A DNA stretch of 55,723 nt from Betaproteobacteria bacterium (GTDB lineage: Bacteria; Pseudomonadota; Gammaproteobacteria; Burkholderiales; SG8-39), in NCBI GenBank assembly GCA_947476535.1, contig CANJRC010000012.1:1-55723 (forward strand), in the 5' to 3' direction. Each line of letters starts with the position of its first letter. Position 1 is the stretch's first letter. Made by a program: the position numbers and the translations under genes. Below the pieces are notes generated by a model. The model was not told where the DNA came from and ran no database searches. It saw nothing but the letters and a program-made list of their open reading frames with translations. Below are positions 17,225-26,520 of the stretch, piece by piece.

Positions 17225-18100
17225 TCATTCCAAATATTCCTTCGAGCTGTCGTAGACGCGGCCCGTAGGTGTCCCCCGCAATGTCGTGCGGCTCATATCC
17301 CGCACGTGGCTCATGTCGTAGTCAACAGGCGCCAGATGCATGGTGCAGCGGTTGTCCCACATGACAAGATCGTGCAGCTGCCACCGGTGCCGATAAACGA
17401 ATTCCGGCCGCACACAGTGCGAATACAAATACTTCAATACCCCCTCGCTCTCCTCGGGGGTCATGCCATGGATCTTCACCGTGACAGTCTCATTGCAGTA
17501 GATCGCCTTGCGGCCGGTCTCGGGGTGCACGCGCACAACGGGTTGCACGGTCGGCGGCCACTCGATTCGTTCCCTTGCGGCTTGTTCAGGGGGAATCCAA
17601 TGCAACTCAGGTGCCGCCAAACGATCGTTGACCACCTCCAGAGGGGCGATGAGCTTCCTGAGGCCTGGAGAGAGACGCTCATAGGCCATGTACATATTGG
17701 CGAACAGCGTATCGCCACCGACCTCGGGTAGTTCTTTGCAGTGCAGCAAAGAACCCATCGGCGGCACCAGGGCGAAGGCACTGTCCGAATGCCAGGTCCG
17801 CCCGACATTGCGCGAGATGGATGGCTTGCCATCGACAACGCGGTTGGTGACACGAACGATGCCAGGGTTCGCGGATTCGCGGTAGTGCTTTGTCAATCCA
17901 ACCTCGAGTTCGCTGAAACGACAACTGAAGGCGATGTGTTGTTCTGCGGTGATGTCGGCATTTGGAAACACCAGTACCTGATGCTCGAGCCACGCTGCGC
18001 GGATTTCAGCGATTGTCGCGTCGCTGATTGGCTTCGCCAGATCGACGCCGGTGATTTCAGCGCCCAGGGCGTACCCCAAACGTTTCACTCGAATAGTCAT
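17225..18100 (-). CDS. TauD/TfdA-family Fe(II)/2-oxoglutarate dioxygenase
   Basis: A 291-residue cytoplasmic oxygenase that should couple 2-oxoglutarate decarboxylation to hydroxylation of an organic acid. The iron ligands are His104 and Asp106 in RTWHSDSAF and the distal His255 in MWDNRCTMHLAP; the 2-oxoglutarate-binding arginine lies in SRTTLRGTP. The N-terminal LGAEITGVDL is also conserved. The ATG at 18100 follows GGGGGAGAAC. TauD acts on taurine and TfdA on 2,4-D; the true substrate here is open. The gene lies upstream of two binding-protein genes and an amidohydrolase on the same strand. Confidence 0.93.
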   Translation of the reverse strand: MTIRVKRLGYALGAEITGVDLAKPISDATIAEIRAAWLEHQVLVFPNADITAEQHIAFSCRFSELEVGLTKHYRESANPGIVRVTNRVVDGKPSISRNVGRTWHSDSAFALVPPMGSLLHCKELPEVGGDTLFANMYMAYERLSPGLRKLIAPLEVVNDRLAAPELHWIPPEQAARERIEWPPTVQPVVRVHPETGRKAIYCNETVTVKIHGMTPEESEGVLKYLYSHCVRPEFVYRHRWQLHDLVMWDNRCTMHLAPVDYDMSHVRDMSRTTLRGTPTGRVYDSSKEYLE

Positions 18101-18192
18101 GTTCTCCCCCTTAACTGATGAGCCTCGATAGCAGGTCTCTGCCCGATTATGGACAGATTTCTCGCGCCGGTGGCAAATAAAATGGGGCGGTA

Positions 18193-18618
18193 TCAGGCAC
18201 TCTTCGCGGGCTGCGGCAGGACCTTGCCCGCGTGCGGCGTCACGCGGCGCAGCTTGAACTTCCATTGGCCGTTGACCTTGACCAGGGTGTCGTCGTAGCT
18301 ACCCATGACATACGGCACCATGCCGCCGCCGTTGATGTTCCAGGCCATCACGTACATGCGCAGGGTGGCATTGTTGCCCTGGCCTTCGATGATGGTGTTT
18401 GAGGTGAAGTGTCGAATCTGCTGACCGCCCCTCGCAGACACCCGCATGTACTCCTCGAGGTCCGCGCGACCGGCCGCGCGCAGGTTGCCGTCCGACCAGA
18501 GTGCACCGTCATCGGTAAACACGTCGGCCCATTCCTCGGCTAGTCGGTTGTCGATGGCAAAGTTGTAGCGCGCGGTCAGTTCCATGATTTCCAGCTTGTC
18601 TTCCGTGGTCAGCGGCAT
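18193..18618 (-). CDS. SnoaL-like (NTF2-fold) protein
   Basis: A 141-residue protein with the cone-like SnoaL/NTF2 pattern. MPLTTEDKLEIMELTARYN is followed by DVFTDDGALWSDG, the strands FTSNTIIEGQGNNATLRMYV, and VMGSYDDTLVKVNGQWKFK. The start has a GGAGG site. Members are dehydratases, isomerases or binding proteins in aromatic and polyketide degradation. It directly precedes the dioxygenase gene on the same strand, so it may act on the same pathway intermediate. Confidence 0.8.
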   Translation of the reverse strand: MPLTTEDKLEIMELTARYNFAIDNRLAEEWADVFTDDGALWSDGNLRAAGRADLEEYMRVSARGGQQIRHFTSNTIIEGQGNNATLRMYVMAWNINGGGMVPYVMGSYDDTLVKVNGQWKFKLRRVTPHAGKVLPQPAKSA

Positions 18619-18732
18619 TGCACATCCTCCAGTACTGATGATGGGTTGATCATTCGTTGGTTATTGACGTGCCGGGACGTCCACACCCGACTGTGGGCGG
18701 GATCATGCATGGCCACTTCCGGTTGTGCTGCC

Positions 18733-19698
18733 CTACTGCAGCGGAACGCCGGCCTCCCGTACGATGCGGGTCCACTGCTCCACCTCGGCCGTAACGAGCT
18801 TTTGCATGTCCTCGGGTGAGGTCCATGCCGGGATGTAGCCGTATTTCTTAATGTATTCTTGAAAGGCATCACTGCGCAGCGCTTCGCGCGATGCGCTGTT
18901 CAGCCGCTCGATAGCGGATCTTGGCGTGGCAGCAGGAGCGAACATGCCGATCCAGAAGCCGACCTCGAGGTCGGGCCCACCGGCCTGGCTCACGGTCGGT
19001 ATATCCGGCAGGTTGGACGATCGTTCCTTCGACGCCAGCGCCAGCAACCGGCTCTTGTCACGGGGGATGGAAGCCGGATCAGTAACAAGGAACTGGATCT
19101 GCCCGGCCATCAGCGCGCTGGCCGCTTCCGCACCGCCCTTGTACGGAACGTGGACGAGATTGACGTTGCCGAGGCTTTTGAACAATTCACTGGACAAGTG
19201 GATCATGGAACCGACGCCGGACGACCCGTAATTCAGTTTCCCGGGGTTCTTGCGCGCATCGTCGATCAGGTCCCTCACCGAACGGTAAGGCGCATCGGCA
19301 GAGACGAACAGGCCCAGTGGCCCGCGCAGGATGAGTGCGACCGAAGCAAAGTCCCTGCGAATGTCGAAGTCCGGCTCCTTCAGGACGGTTTGCGCAATCG
19401 TCGAGCCGTTCGCATGCCACAGGAGGGTGTAGCCGTCGGGTGCCGACCCCTTGACCACGCGAAACGCCACGAGCCCGGGGCGGTTCTCCACCGTAAACGG
19501 CTGGCGCAGGCGCTGTCCCAGTTCACGTGAGAATGTCCGCGCGGAAATGTCCACGGTGCTGCCTGGCGTGAAGGGCACTATTAACGTGACGGGCCGGCTC
19601 GGATACTCGGCTTGCTGGGCGACGCAGGCGTCGCCCAGCAAGGTAGAGAGGATCGCGAAAAATACTCGCGCCAACCCTCTGCTCATCAAAATACCCAT
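18733..19698 (-). CDS. Tripartite tricarboxylate transporter receptor (Bug family), copy 2
   Basis: A 321-residue exported receptor. The signal segment ends near LLGDACVAQQ, then comes YPSRPVTLIVPFTPGSTVDI, VENRPGLVAFRV, APDGYTLLWHANG and GKLNYGSSGVGSMIHLSSE. The ATG at 19698 follows GAGGAGAACTGCA; the longer frame from 19749 lacks support. It is divergent from copy 3, sharing a 256-base upstream region that may hold both promoters, and lies upstream of the SnoaL-like gene. Confidence 0.92.
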   Translation of the reverse strand: MGILMSRGLARVFFAILSTLLGDACVAQQAEYPSRPVTLIVPFTPGSTVDISARTFSRELGQRLRQPFTVENRPGLVAFRVVKGSAPDGYTLLWHANGSTIAQTVLKEPDFDIRRDFASVALILRGPLGLFVSADAPYRSVRDLIDDARKNPGKLNYGSSGVGSMIHLSSELFKSLGNVNLVHVPYKGGAEAASALMAGQIQFLVTDPASIPRDKSRLLALASKERSSNLPDIPTVSQAGGPDLEVGFWIGMFAPAATPRSAIERLNSASREALRSDAFQEYIKKYGYIPAWTSPEDMQKLVTAEVEQWTRIVREAGVPLQ

Positions 19699-19954
19699 TG
19701 CAGTTCTCCTCGGTGGTTGCGGGCATCCCAGGAAAAGATTGTGATGCACAAAATCAACTCAATATGATTCTATTGAGTATTGGCTGCGCCTGCCGGTCCG
19801 TAAGTGTGTTCAACCCGCCCCTCGTCCCCTCTATTACCTGGTGGATTCCAGCATAGGATTTACTCACCAAGTGCTAGACTTCAAGCGCTCTTGGCGTCAT
19901 GCCAGCCAGCCCCTCAGCAGGACCTGGCGCCTTGCACAACAACAAGGAACTCAC

Positions 19955-20926
19955 ATGAAATCTCTGCGTACACTCGCCCTTGCGGCCGGCCTCCTCGCGC
20001 TCACTACCGCACCCACTGCATGGTCACAACAAAGCTGGCCGACCCGGCCCGTCAAGGTGCTGGTCGGTTTTGCCCCCGGTGGCGGCGGCGATATCCTGAC
20101 GCGTGCGTTTTCAGCTGAGCTAGAGAAGTCGCTGGGACAGCCGTTTGTCGTGGAGAACCGGCCAGGTGCGAATGGCACCATTGCAATCGATGCCACCGCA
20201 AAATCGGCGCCGGACGGCTACACGATGGTCCTGGTCATCTCGGCGAACATCATCGACGTCCTTGTACGCAAGGACATGCCTTTTGACCTGATGCGCGATA
20301 TTGCACCAATCTCGCTCATCGTGACCAATCCGCTGGTGCTCGCCGTCAATCCCAATTTTCCCGCCAAGTCGTTCAAGGAGTTCCTGGAGATCGCCAAGTC
20401 CAAGCCCGGCACAATCAACATCGGCACCCCCGGCAATGGCTCGACCAATGAGCTGCTCCAGGAGCTGATCAACTACCGTGCCGGCGTGAAGACCAATCAA
20501 GTGGCCTACAAGGGCGGGGCGCCGTCGCAGACCGCGGTCCTTACCAACGAAGTGGACGGGGCCTGGGTGAGCCCGACCCAGTCGATGCCACTGCTCAATG
20601 CCGGCAAGATGCGTCCGCTGGCCATCAGCACGGCGCAGCGTCTGCCACTTCTGCCCAACCTGCCCAGCGTCTCCGAGACGCTGCCCGGCGTCGCGGCAGA
20701 CGTATGGTTCGGCTATGGCATGCGCTCCGGCACGCCGCCTGCCATCGTGAACCGGCTGAATGCAGAAATCACCCGTATCAACAAGACGCCGGAGATGACC
20801 GACCGGATCAACAAGCTTGGCGCAATCCAGCTATTCACCACGCCGGCCGAGTTCGGCGCCTTCATCAAGGCGGAGATCGATAAATGGGGCGAGCTTTTGA
20901 AGAAAGTGCCGATCAAGTTCGAATGA
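19955..20926 (+). CDS. Tripartite tricarboxylate transporter receptor (Bug family), copy 3
   Basis: A 323-residue exported receptor with a clean signal peptide (MKSLRTLALAAGLLALTTAP), then WPTRPVKVLVGFAPGGGGDI, VENRPGANGTIA, APDGYTMVLVI and GTINIGTPGNGSTNELLQE. AAGGAA precedes the ATG at 19955. It is a single gene in its direction, divergent from copy 2 and followed by a 263-base gap. No TctA/TctB membrane genes accompany it. Confidence 0.92.
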   Translation: MKSLRTLALAAGLLALTTAPTAWSQQSWPTRPVKVLVGFAPGGGGDILTRAFSAELEKSLGQPFVVENRPGANGTIAIDATAKSAPDGYTMVLVISANIIDVLVRKDMPFDLMRDIAPISLIVTNPLVLAVNPNFPAKSFKEFLEIAKSKPGTINIGTPGNGSTNELLQELINYRAGVKTNQVAYKGGAPSQTAVLTNEVDGAWVSPTQSMPLLNAGKMRPLAISTAQRLPLLPNLPSVSETLPGVAADVWFGYGMRSGTPPAIVNRLNAEITRINKTPEMTDRINKLGAIQLFTTPAEFGAFIKAEIDKWGELLKKVPIKFE

Positions 20927-21189
20927 ACGTCGGAAAAAGTGAACCAGCATCGCGTCGCGGAAGCATCACCTGCCCTGATTAGAACATCGACTAGTTGTGA
21001 CGAGCCTTAGGTGGGTGTGCGGCCATCGATTTTTCGATTCTTGAGCTAGACGGCGATCACGGGCTTGCTCGCTCTACATCCAGCATGTACATAGATGTCA
21101 GGAAAGATGCTGTTTATTTCGTCTAATCGGATAGTTGTATAAGAAATTGTCAGTAATTTGTGTAGGCTAACTGAATGGGCAGCGGCCCT

Positions 21190-21411
21190 TCAGCTATCCT
21201 TCTGCGTCACCACCACCAGCCGGCCCGCACCCTCCAGCCGCCCCAGCGCGCGCTGGCGCTGCGCGGTGTACCAGACCGTGCAGTAGGGTGCCGGCGCCAC
21301 ATCGTGTGGCCCGGCGCCGGCGGGGACTTTGAAGTAGCGGACTTCCAGGGCAAACGCGGTGCCCGCGAGCAGGGCCAGAACTGCGAGGCTGAATTTGAGC
21401 AAGGTACGCAT
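21190..21411 (-). pseudogene. Truncated virginiamycin B lyase (Vgb)-like secreted protein
   Basis: A 73-residue frame with a signal peptide (LLKFSLAVLALLAGTAFA) followed by the opening blade of Vgb-like beta propellers: YFKVPAGAGPHDVAPAP, then TVWYTAQ and ALGRLEG. The usual protein continues with several more blades to about 300 residues, but here the frame ends after VVVTQKDS and no continuation is seen in the 263-base AT-rich gap downstream in its direction. I read it as a remnant. The assignment rests on the short PHDVAP and WYTAQ match. Confidence 0.6.
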
Positions 21412-21480
21412 GGGTTACTCCTTCCGGCTGATGGGGAGGCGCGCCTTTGCTACTGGAGCGCAGCCGCAGCTGTCGCAGTG

Positions 21481-22404
21481 CTACTTGGCTGCGGCCGGAG
21501 CGCGCAGGAATCCCTCCACCTGCGCCAGCACCACCCCGCCGATGATCAAGCCGCCGCCCAGGAGGTGGTAGGTCTCGACGCGTTCACCGAGGAAGGTGAC
21601 GGCGATGGTGGTGCCGATGAGCGGGATGAAGTTGATGAAGACGGCGCTGGCCACCGGCCCCACCGTTTGGATCGACTTCATCCAGAGGAACGGTGCCACC
21701 GCCGAGCCGAGCACGCCGGCGATGGCAACCAGGCCGGCACTGTACGCGGTGAGTGGGGACCATGTTCCGATCATTGGCGCGGGGGCGGTGGCAATCACCG
21801 CGATCAGCACCTGCGCGAAGAACAGCGTCGGCGTGGAGAGCGGCAGTTTCCAGTGGCGTAACAGGACGCCGTAGAGCGCGTACATGACCACGGCGACGAG
21901 CAGGTAGAGGTCCGCTATATCGGGCACGTGGGAGAACACGGCCGCCGGGTTGCCCTTTTGCACCAGTTCGACCGCCCCGACGAGGGAGATCGCGCAGCCC
22001 AGCAGCACCAGACAGCCCGGGCGATAGCTCAGCAACATGACCGAGAAAATCACCGAAATCATCGGGATGAGCGAATTGACGATGGCCAGTTGCGTGGCAC
22101 TGGTGCTCGCCGCCGCCACGTACACCAGCCCCTGGCAGACCACCATGCCGAGCATCGAGAGGCTGAACAACTGCCACAGGTGCCGCCGGACCACCGGCCA
22201 TTCCCTGATCAGGCCGCCGGTCAGGAAGGGCGCAATCACGACTGCGGCGACCAGCCAGCGGTAAAACGAAATGGTTTCGGGCGCGATCGCGGTCGCCGCG
22301 AGTTTCGACACGACGATGTTCCCGCCGTGGATCAGGACGAAAAAAATGGGCAGCAGCAGGGCCCATCCGCTGTGCCTAGGGCCTCTCTGAACTAGGGCTG
22401 TCAT
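21481..22404 (-). CDS. EamA/DMT-family transporter
   Basis: A 307-residue membrane protein with about ten helices in two EamA repeats. The first begins PIFFVLIHGGNIVVSKLAA and the second near LYLLVAVVMYALYGVLLRH. Such proteins export metabolites or amino acids. It is the last gene of the livF-AKR-thiolase-DUF35-P450 run, only 33 bases after the P450 gene, so it may expel a product of that pathway. No strong ribosome site is visible before the ATG at 22404. Confidence 0.88.
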   Translation of the reverse strand: MTALVQRGPRHSGWALLLPIFFVLIHGGNIVVSKLAATAIAPETISFYRWLVAAVVIAPFLTGGLIREWPVVRRHLWQLFSLSMLGMVVCQGLVYVAAASTSATQLAIVNSLIPMISVIFSVMLLSYRPGCLVLLGCAISLVGAVELVQKGNPAAVFSHVPDIADLYLLVAVVMYALYGVLLRHWKLPLSTPTLFFAQVLIAVIATAPAPMIGTWSPLTAYSAGLVAIAGVLGSAVAPFLWMKSIQTVGPVASAVFINFIPLIGTTIAVTFLGERVETYHLLGGGLIIGGVVLAQVEGFLRAPAAAK

Positions 22405-22437
22405 CCCGCCCCTACCGGGCGCGGTAGGCAGGCGCTG

Positions 22438-23649
22438 TTAGGCAACCTTCCACACCAGCGGCAACGCCTTGGGTGTCCACACCAGCCCCCCGCCTTCGGC
22501 CTCGATTGCCTGATTATTTTCGATACCCATAGTGGGAAAGGTTTTCGTCCACTCCTCGAGCAGGACGCGGATTTCCAGACGCGCAAGGTGTGAGCCGAGG
22601 CAGCGGTGCGTTCCGGCGCCAAAGATCCAGTGCTTGGGCATGGGCCGGTCGAAATCCATTTTGGAGGGATCATCCGTGACGCGATCATCCATACCGTAGA
22701 GTGGGGTGATGAACACCACACGATCTCCCTTCTTGAAGGGCACGCCGCGGTACTCGAAGTCATGGGTCACGCCGCGCTCGGGCTGCGACACGCCGCTCAG
22801 GCGCATCAGCTCTTCCATGGCCGTCTCGATCCTTGCGGGATCGTCAACCAGCCGCTGGTAGTGTTCCGGCGACTGCGCAAGGCGGGTGAAGATGAACGAC
22901 AGCGCCGATTTCACAGTATCCAGGCCAGCCAGGAACAGCAGCACGCACATTCCTTCGCGTTCGTCGTCATTCAACGGCCGGTCGCCTATCTTCGACTGGG
23001 TGACCATCGTCAGCAGGTCGCCACGAGGGCACGTCACCCGCTCGCGCAACTCATTGTTCAGGTACTGACCCAACCGCCGCACCGCATCCTGCCGATCCAC
23101 AAGCTCCGGCGAGCGGGTGTACTTGTCGGCCATGGACACCAGCATCTTGACGTCCTTCATGGGGGCGCCGGAAAGGCGCATGAAGATGGTGATGGGGTAG
23201 CGCAAGCCGACATCCTGCACGAACTCGCAGCGCCCTTTCGGATACAGGTCGTCGATGATCTCGCGCGCAAAGGCGCGGATGTCTTTCTCTAGCAGTCGCA
23301 CCGCTTCGGGCGACAGGCGCTCCCCCAGCGGCTTGCGATAGGCCGCGTGCTCGGGCGGGTCCGACTGGATGGGCAGCATGCGCGGCTTGAAGTCGCGGTG
23401 CTTGTTGTGCTCGGGCAGGCTGGAGAATTTATCCGGCTGGCGCAGCATGTCCACTGCCGCCTCGGCGCGTGCCACGATCCAGTGGCCGCCGTTGTAAGGG
23501 GAATAGAACACATCGGGGGCCTTGCTGTGCAGCAAGCGGCTCACCTCGCGCTGCGGATCGTGGCCGAGTTCCGGCGCACGAAACAGATCGTAATCGAACA
23601 CCAGAGATTTGGGAATGTGTGCCGGGATATCTGCGGCTTCAAAGCTCAT
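22438..23649 (-). CDS. Cytochrome P450 (class I bacterial type)
   Basis: A 403-residue soluble P450, the usual bacterial length. The I-helix reads VLLFLAGLDTVKSAL, the K-helix has EELMRLSG with the ExxR pair, and the heme-binding loop is FGAGTHRCLGSHLARLEI with the axial cysteine. The start has a GGAGG site. It should hydroxylate a hydrophobic substrate using electrons from a ferredoxin; no ferredoxin or reductase gene is close, so partners must be elsewhere. Its place behind the thiolase/DUF35 pair fits terpenoid, steroid or alicyclic acid catabolism. Confidence 0.95.
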   Translation of the reverse strand: MSFEAADIPAHIPKSLVFDYDLFRAPELGHDPQREVSRLLHSKAPDVFYSPYNGGHWIVARAEAAVDMLRQPDKFSSLPEHNKHRDFKPRMLPIQSDPPEHAAYRKPLGERLSPEAVRLLEKDIRAFAREIIDDLYPKGRCEFVQDVGLRYPITIFMRLSGAPMKDVKMLVSMADKYTRSPELVDRQDAVRRLGQYLNNELRERVTCPRGDLLTMVTQSKIGDRPLNDDEREGMCVLLFLAGLDTVKSALSFIFTRLAQSPEHYQRLVDDPARIETAMEELMRLSGVSQPERGVTHDFEYRGVPFKKGDRVVFITPLYGMDDRVTDDPSKMDFDRPMPKHWIFGAGTHRCLGSHLARLEIRVLLEEWTKTFPTMGIENNQAIEAEGGGLVWTPKALPLVWKVA

Positions 23650-23716
23650 GAGAATCGCCTCCGGAAGGTTTCGGCGGGAAGCAGACGACGCGCCCGCAAC
23701 AGGTAAGAGGGGCCGG

Positions 23717-24181
23717 CTAGCCCGGCACGAGTTCGAAATGCGGGACGGTCATGCCGTCCTTGTGGTCTTCCCATATCACGCGCACCTTGCCGCCGATGGC
23801 GATGTCGCCTACGCGCGCGCCGACGATGTTGCTCACCAGGCGCGTGCCGCCGCCCCCCTCCAGCGTGATCACGGCCGGCACATAGGGAATATACGGCTCC
23901 ACGGCCGGGGACATGGCTCGCGTGATGATGGTGTAGCTGTAGATGGAGCCTTCGCCCGACAGGTTTACCCAGTCGATTTTCTGCGAGTGGCATTTCGGGC
24001 ACATGGGCGACGGCGGCAGGCGGAACTTGCCGCAGTTGCCGCACTTAGCGCCCACCAGCTTGTGTTGTTTCGCCGCGTCCCAGAAAGGTTGCGTCCACTG
24101 GTCGGTGGCGATATGCACCATCTCCTCGGGCGGTGCCTTGCTGATGGCATCGGGCATTGAATTTGTTGCATGGGCGCTCAT
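23717..24181 (-). CDS. DUF35 Zn-ribbon/OB-fold protein, thiolase partner
   Basis: A 154-residue protein with a rubredoxin-like zinc ribbon (CGNCGKFRLPPSPMCPKCHS) and a C-terminal OB fold (GEGSIYSYTIITRA, ALITLEGGGG-type strands and DIAIGGKVRVIWEDH). These proteins bind thiolase-like enzymes and can form an acyl-CoA-binding channel, as in the ChsH2-Ltp2 steroid aldolase. AGGAG lies best for the ATG at 24181, two codons inside an ATG that overlaps the thiolase stop. The tight overlap points to a complex with that thiolase. Confidence 0.9.
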   Translation of the reverse strand: MSAHATNSMPDAISKAPPEEMVHIATDQWTQPFWDAAKQHKLVGAKCGNCGKFRLPPSPMCPKCHSQKIDWVNLSGEGSIYSYTIITRAMSPAVEPYIPYVPAVITLEGGGGTRLVSNIVGARVGDIAIGGKVRVIWEDHKDGMTVPHFELVPG

Positions 24182-24183
24182 CG

Positions 24184-25347
24184 TCATCTCCTAAGGATCA
24201 GGCCGCTCATGGGGATGTTGGACGGGCCGCCGGTCACGAGGCATAGCTCCGCATCCTTGACCTGGTTCACCGCCGTGCCGCGAATCTGCTCCACGGCCTC
24301 CTTCACGTGGCTCATGCCCCAGATGTAGGCGCAGGAGAGCTGGCCGCCGTCGGTATTGACCGGAATCGAGCCGCCCTTGTGGCGGATGGCGCCGCTGGCG
24401 ACGAAGGGCCCGCCTTCGCCGCGCTTGCAGAAACCGTAGTCCTCGAGCTGCATGATGACCTGCGAGGTGAAGTGATCGTAGATCTGCGCCACATCGATGT
24501 CCTTGGGGCCGACGCCTGCCATCTCGTAGAGCTGCTTGGCCACGGTGTTGTGCCCGGAGGACGTGAACAAATCATCGGGCATGTTGAACCAGTACAAGGA
24601 GCGGCCCCAGTTGCCGTCGCCACCGTGCGTGGAGGCCAGGATGTAGGCAGGCTTTTGTTTCAGGTCCTTGGCGCGCTCGGAACTCGTGACCACCGCCGCC
24701 ACCGCCCCGTCGGTCTCCAGGCAGAAGTCGAACAGGCAATGCGGGTCGGAGATCATGGGCGCGTTGAAGTAGTCCTCCTTCGTCATGGGCTTCTTCATCA
24801 GCGCGGCAGGATTCGACAGCGCGTTCAGGCGCGTGGACATGGCCACTTCGGCGAATTGCTCGCGCGTGGTGCCGTACAGGTGCATGTGCCGGCGCGCCAG
24901 CAGCGCGAAAGCCTGGCCTGGAGAAACGAGACCTGAGTAAAGATAGAACGAGCTGTACGGGTCGGCCGGGTGCGACGAGGAATAGGTGCCATAGCGCAAC
25001 ACCGCCTGCTGCACACCGCATACCACCACCACGGTCTTGGCGAGGCCGCCCACGATGGCAGAAGCTGCGAGGCCCAGCGCGCCCGCAGAGCCACCGCCCG
25101 CGCCAGTGAGCGTTGCGGTGAACCGGATCTCAGGTATGCCGAGGATTTCGGTCAGTAGCGAGGTGTCGTGCCCGCCGGCGAAGTAGGCGAAACCATCGAC
25201 ATCGGTGATCTTCAGGCCGGCATCGTCGACGGCCTTGAGCACCGCCTTGGCGATGAGTTCTTCCATCGTCTGAGGCGCGGATTGGCCGCGTTTGGTGTAC
25301 GGCGTGGCACCGATGCCGACGATAGCCGTCTTGTCCTTGATAGTCAC
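24184..25347 (-). CDS. Thiolase-like protein of the SCP2/Ltp2 type
   Basis: A 387-residue thiolase-fold protein. It has KTAIVGIGATPYTKRG at the start, GAGGGSAGALGLAASAIVGG at the nucleophile helix, DVAQIYDHFTSQVIMQLED and INTDGG-like and LCLVTGGPSNIPMSG segments near the end. No cysteine is seen at the position of the classical nucleophile, as in Ltp2-type retro-aldolases. Together with the overlapping DUF35 gene this suggests a C-C cleaving aldolase on an acyl-CoA rather than a plain beta-ketothiolase (inference). GGGGGAGAA precedes a GTG start. Confidence 0.85.
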   Translation of the reverse strand: MTIKDKTAIVGIGATPYTKRGQSAPQTMEELIAKAVLKAVDDAGLKITDVDGFAYFAGGHDTSLLTEILGIPEIRFTATLTGAGGGSAGALGLAASAIVGGLAKTVVVVCGVQQAVLRYGTYSSSHPADPYSSFYLYSGLVSPGQAFALLARRHMHLYGTTREQFAEVAMSTRLNALSNPAALMKKPMTKEDYFNAPMISDPHCLFDFCLETDGAVAAVVTSSERAKDLKQKPAYILASTHGGDGNWGRSLYWFNMPDDLFTSSGHNTVAKQLYEMAGVGPKDIDVAQIYDHFTSQVIMQLEDYGFCKRGEGGPFVASGAIRHKGGSIPVNTDGGQLSCAYIWGMSHVKEAVEQIRGTAVNQVKDAELCLVTGGPSNIPMSGLILRR

Positions 25348-25381
25348 TTCTCCCCCTCTCTTACGCAGTGAGCCCGCGCGA

Positions 25382-26431
25382 TCAGATGCGCTTGAGCTTG
25401 TCCGAACCTGCCGACGATCCGCCGGTCATGGCCGCCATGCGGCCTGCTGCCTGCGAGGCCGTCTCGGCGGTCCCGGCAATTTTCGATGGATCGACGATCT
25501 CGGCTATGGTCTTGAGCTCTTCCTTGCTGAGGCTGACATTCACCGAGCCGACGTTCTCTTCCAGGTATTTGATGCGCTTGGTACCCGGAATCGGAATGAT
25601 GTCATTGCCCTGAGCGAACAGCCACGCCAGCGCGATCTGGCCCGGGGTGATACCACGCGCACTGGCAATTGCCTTCACTTGATTGACGAGAAGTAGGTTC
25701 TTGTCGAGGTTGTCGCCCTTGAAACGCTCCACCGTGAGGCGCACGTCGTTGGCGGCCAGTTGCTTGGTGTCCTGCACTGCGCCGGTGAGGAAGCCGCGCC
25801 CGAGCGGACTGTAAGCCACCAGCGTCACGCCCAATTCACGGCACACCGGCAAAACGTCCTCTTCCGGCCGGCGGTGCCACAGCGAATACTCGTTCTGCAA
25901 GGCGGCGATCGGATGCACCTTGTGAGCGCAGCGCAATTGCTCGCCGGTGATTTCCGAGAAACCGATGGAACGCACCTTGCCCGCCTTGACCAGTCCTGCA
26001 ATGCTTTCCGTCACCTGCTCGATCGGGCGCGTGGTGTCGTAGCGATGCGCCGAGTAGACATCGATATAGTCGGTCCCCAGGCGTTTGAGTGCCGCATCGC
26101 AGGCCTGGCGGATGTATTCGGGCGAATTGTCGAGGTCGCGGTCGTGCGTGCTGCCGTCGGCGCCGTTCGGATCGCGCTTGAAGCCGAACTTGGTCGAGAT
26201 GATGACCTTGTCGCGCTTGTTTTTGATGAATTTTCCCAGCAATTCCTCGTTGTGGCCGCGGCCATACATGTCCGAGGAGTCGTAAAACGTGATGCCCAGC
26301 TCGAAGGCGCGCTCAAGGGTTTGCATCGACATCACGTCGTCGCGCGGTCCGTAAAACTCGGACATCCCCATGCAGCCCAGGCCGAGCACCGAGCTCTGGG
26401 TACCGGACCTGCCTAGCGGAATCTTGCGCAT
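25382..26431 (-). CDS. Aldo/keto reductase
   Basis: A 349-residue NAD(P)H-dependent oxidoreductase of the large-barrel AKR group (YajO/AKR13-like). The catalytic tetrad is visible: Asp51 and Tyr56 in YDSSDMYG, Lys81 in STKFG and His129 in DVYSAHR. The N-terminus MRKIPLGRSGTQSSVLGLG and the nucleotide-binding region IPGTKRIKYLEENVGSVNV are typical. The ATG at 26431 sits behind GGAGGTCCG. It opens the tight run with the thiolase, DUF35, P450 and EamA genes and could reduce an aldehyde released by the predicted aldolase. Confidence 0.93.
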   Translation of the reverse strand: MRKIPLGRSGTQSSVLGLGCMGMSEFYGPRDDVMSMQTLERAFELGITFYDSSDMYGRGHNEELLGKFIKNKRDKVIISTKFGFKRDPNGADGSTHDRDLDNSPEYIRQACDAALKRLGTDYIDVYSAHRYDTTRPIEQVTESIAGLVKAGKVRSIGFSEITGEQLRCAHKVHPIAALQNEYSLWHRRPEEDVLPVCRELGVTLVAYSPLGRGFLTGAVQDTKQLAANDVRLTVERFKGDNLDKNLLLVNQVKAIASARGITPGQIALAWLFAQGNDIIPIPGTKRIKYLEENVGSVNVSLSKEELKTIAEIVDPSKIAGTAETASQAAGRMAAMTGGSSAGSDKLKRI

Positions 26432-26520
26432 CGGACCTCCTAAAATGTGCCTGAAAGAATGCGCCACATTGTACACCGCACCCCTTGCCAAGGCACCGAA
26501 CCGCCGGGTACGAAGCTCAC

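Noticed and set aside
21190..21192. UGA stop of the Vgb-like fragment as another Sec codon
   Set aside because: No Cys motif is nearby, the following frame has no propeller character, and no suitable hairpin is seen.
24184..25347. Ordinary beta-ketothiolase for fatty acid oxidation
   Set aside because: The expected nucleophilic Cys is not visible and the gene is fused in translation to a DUF35 partner, which points to the Ltp2-type branch.
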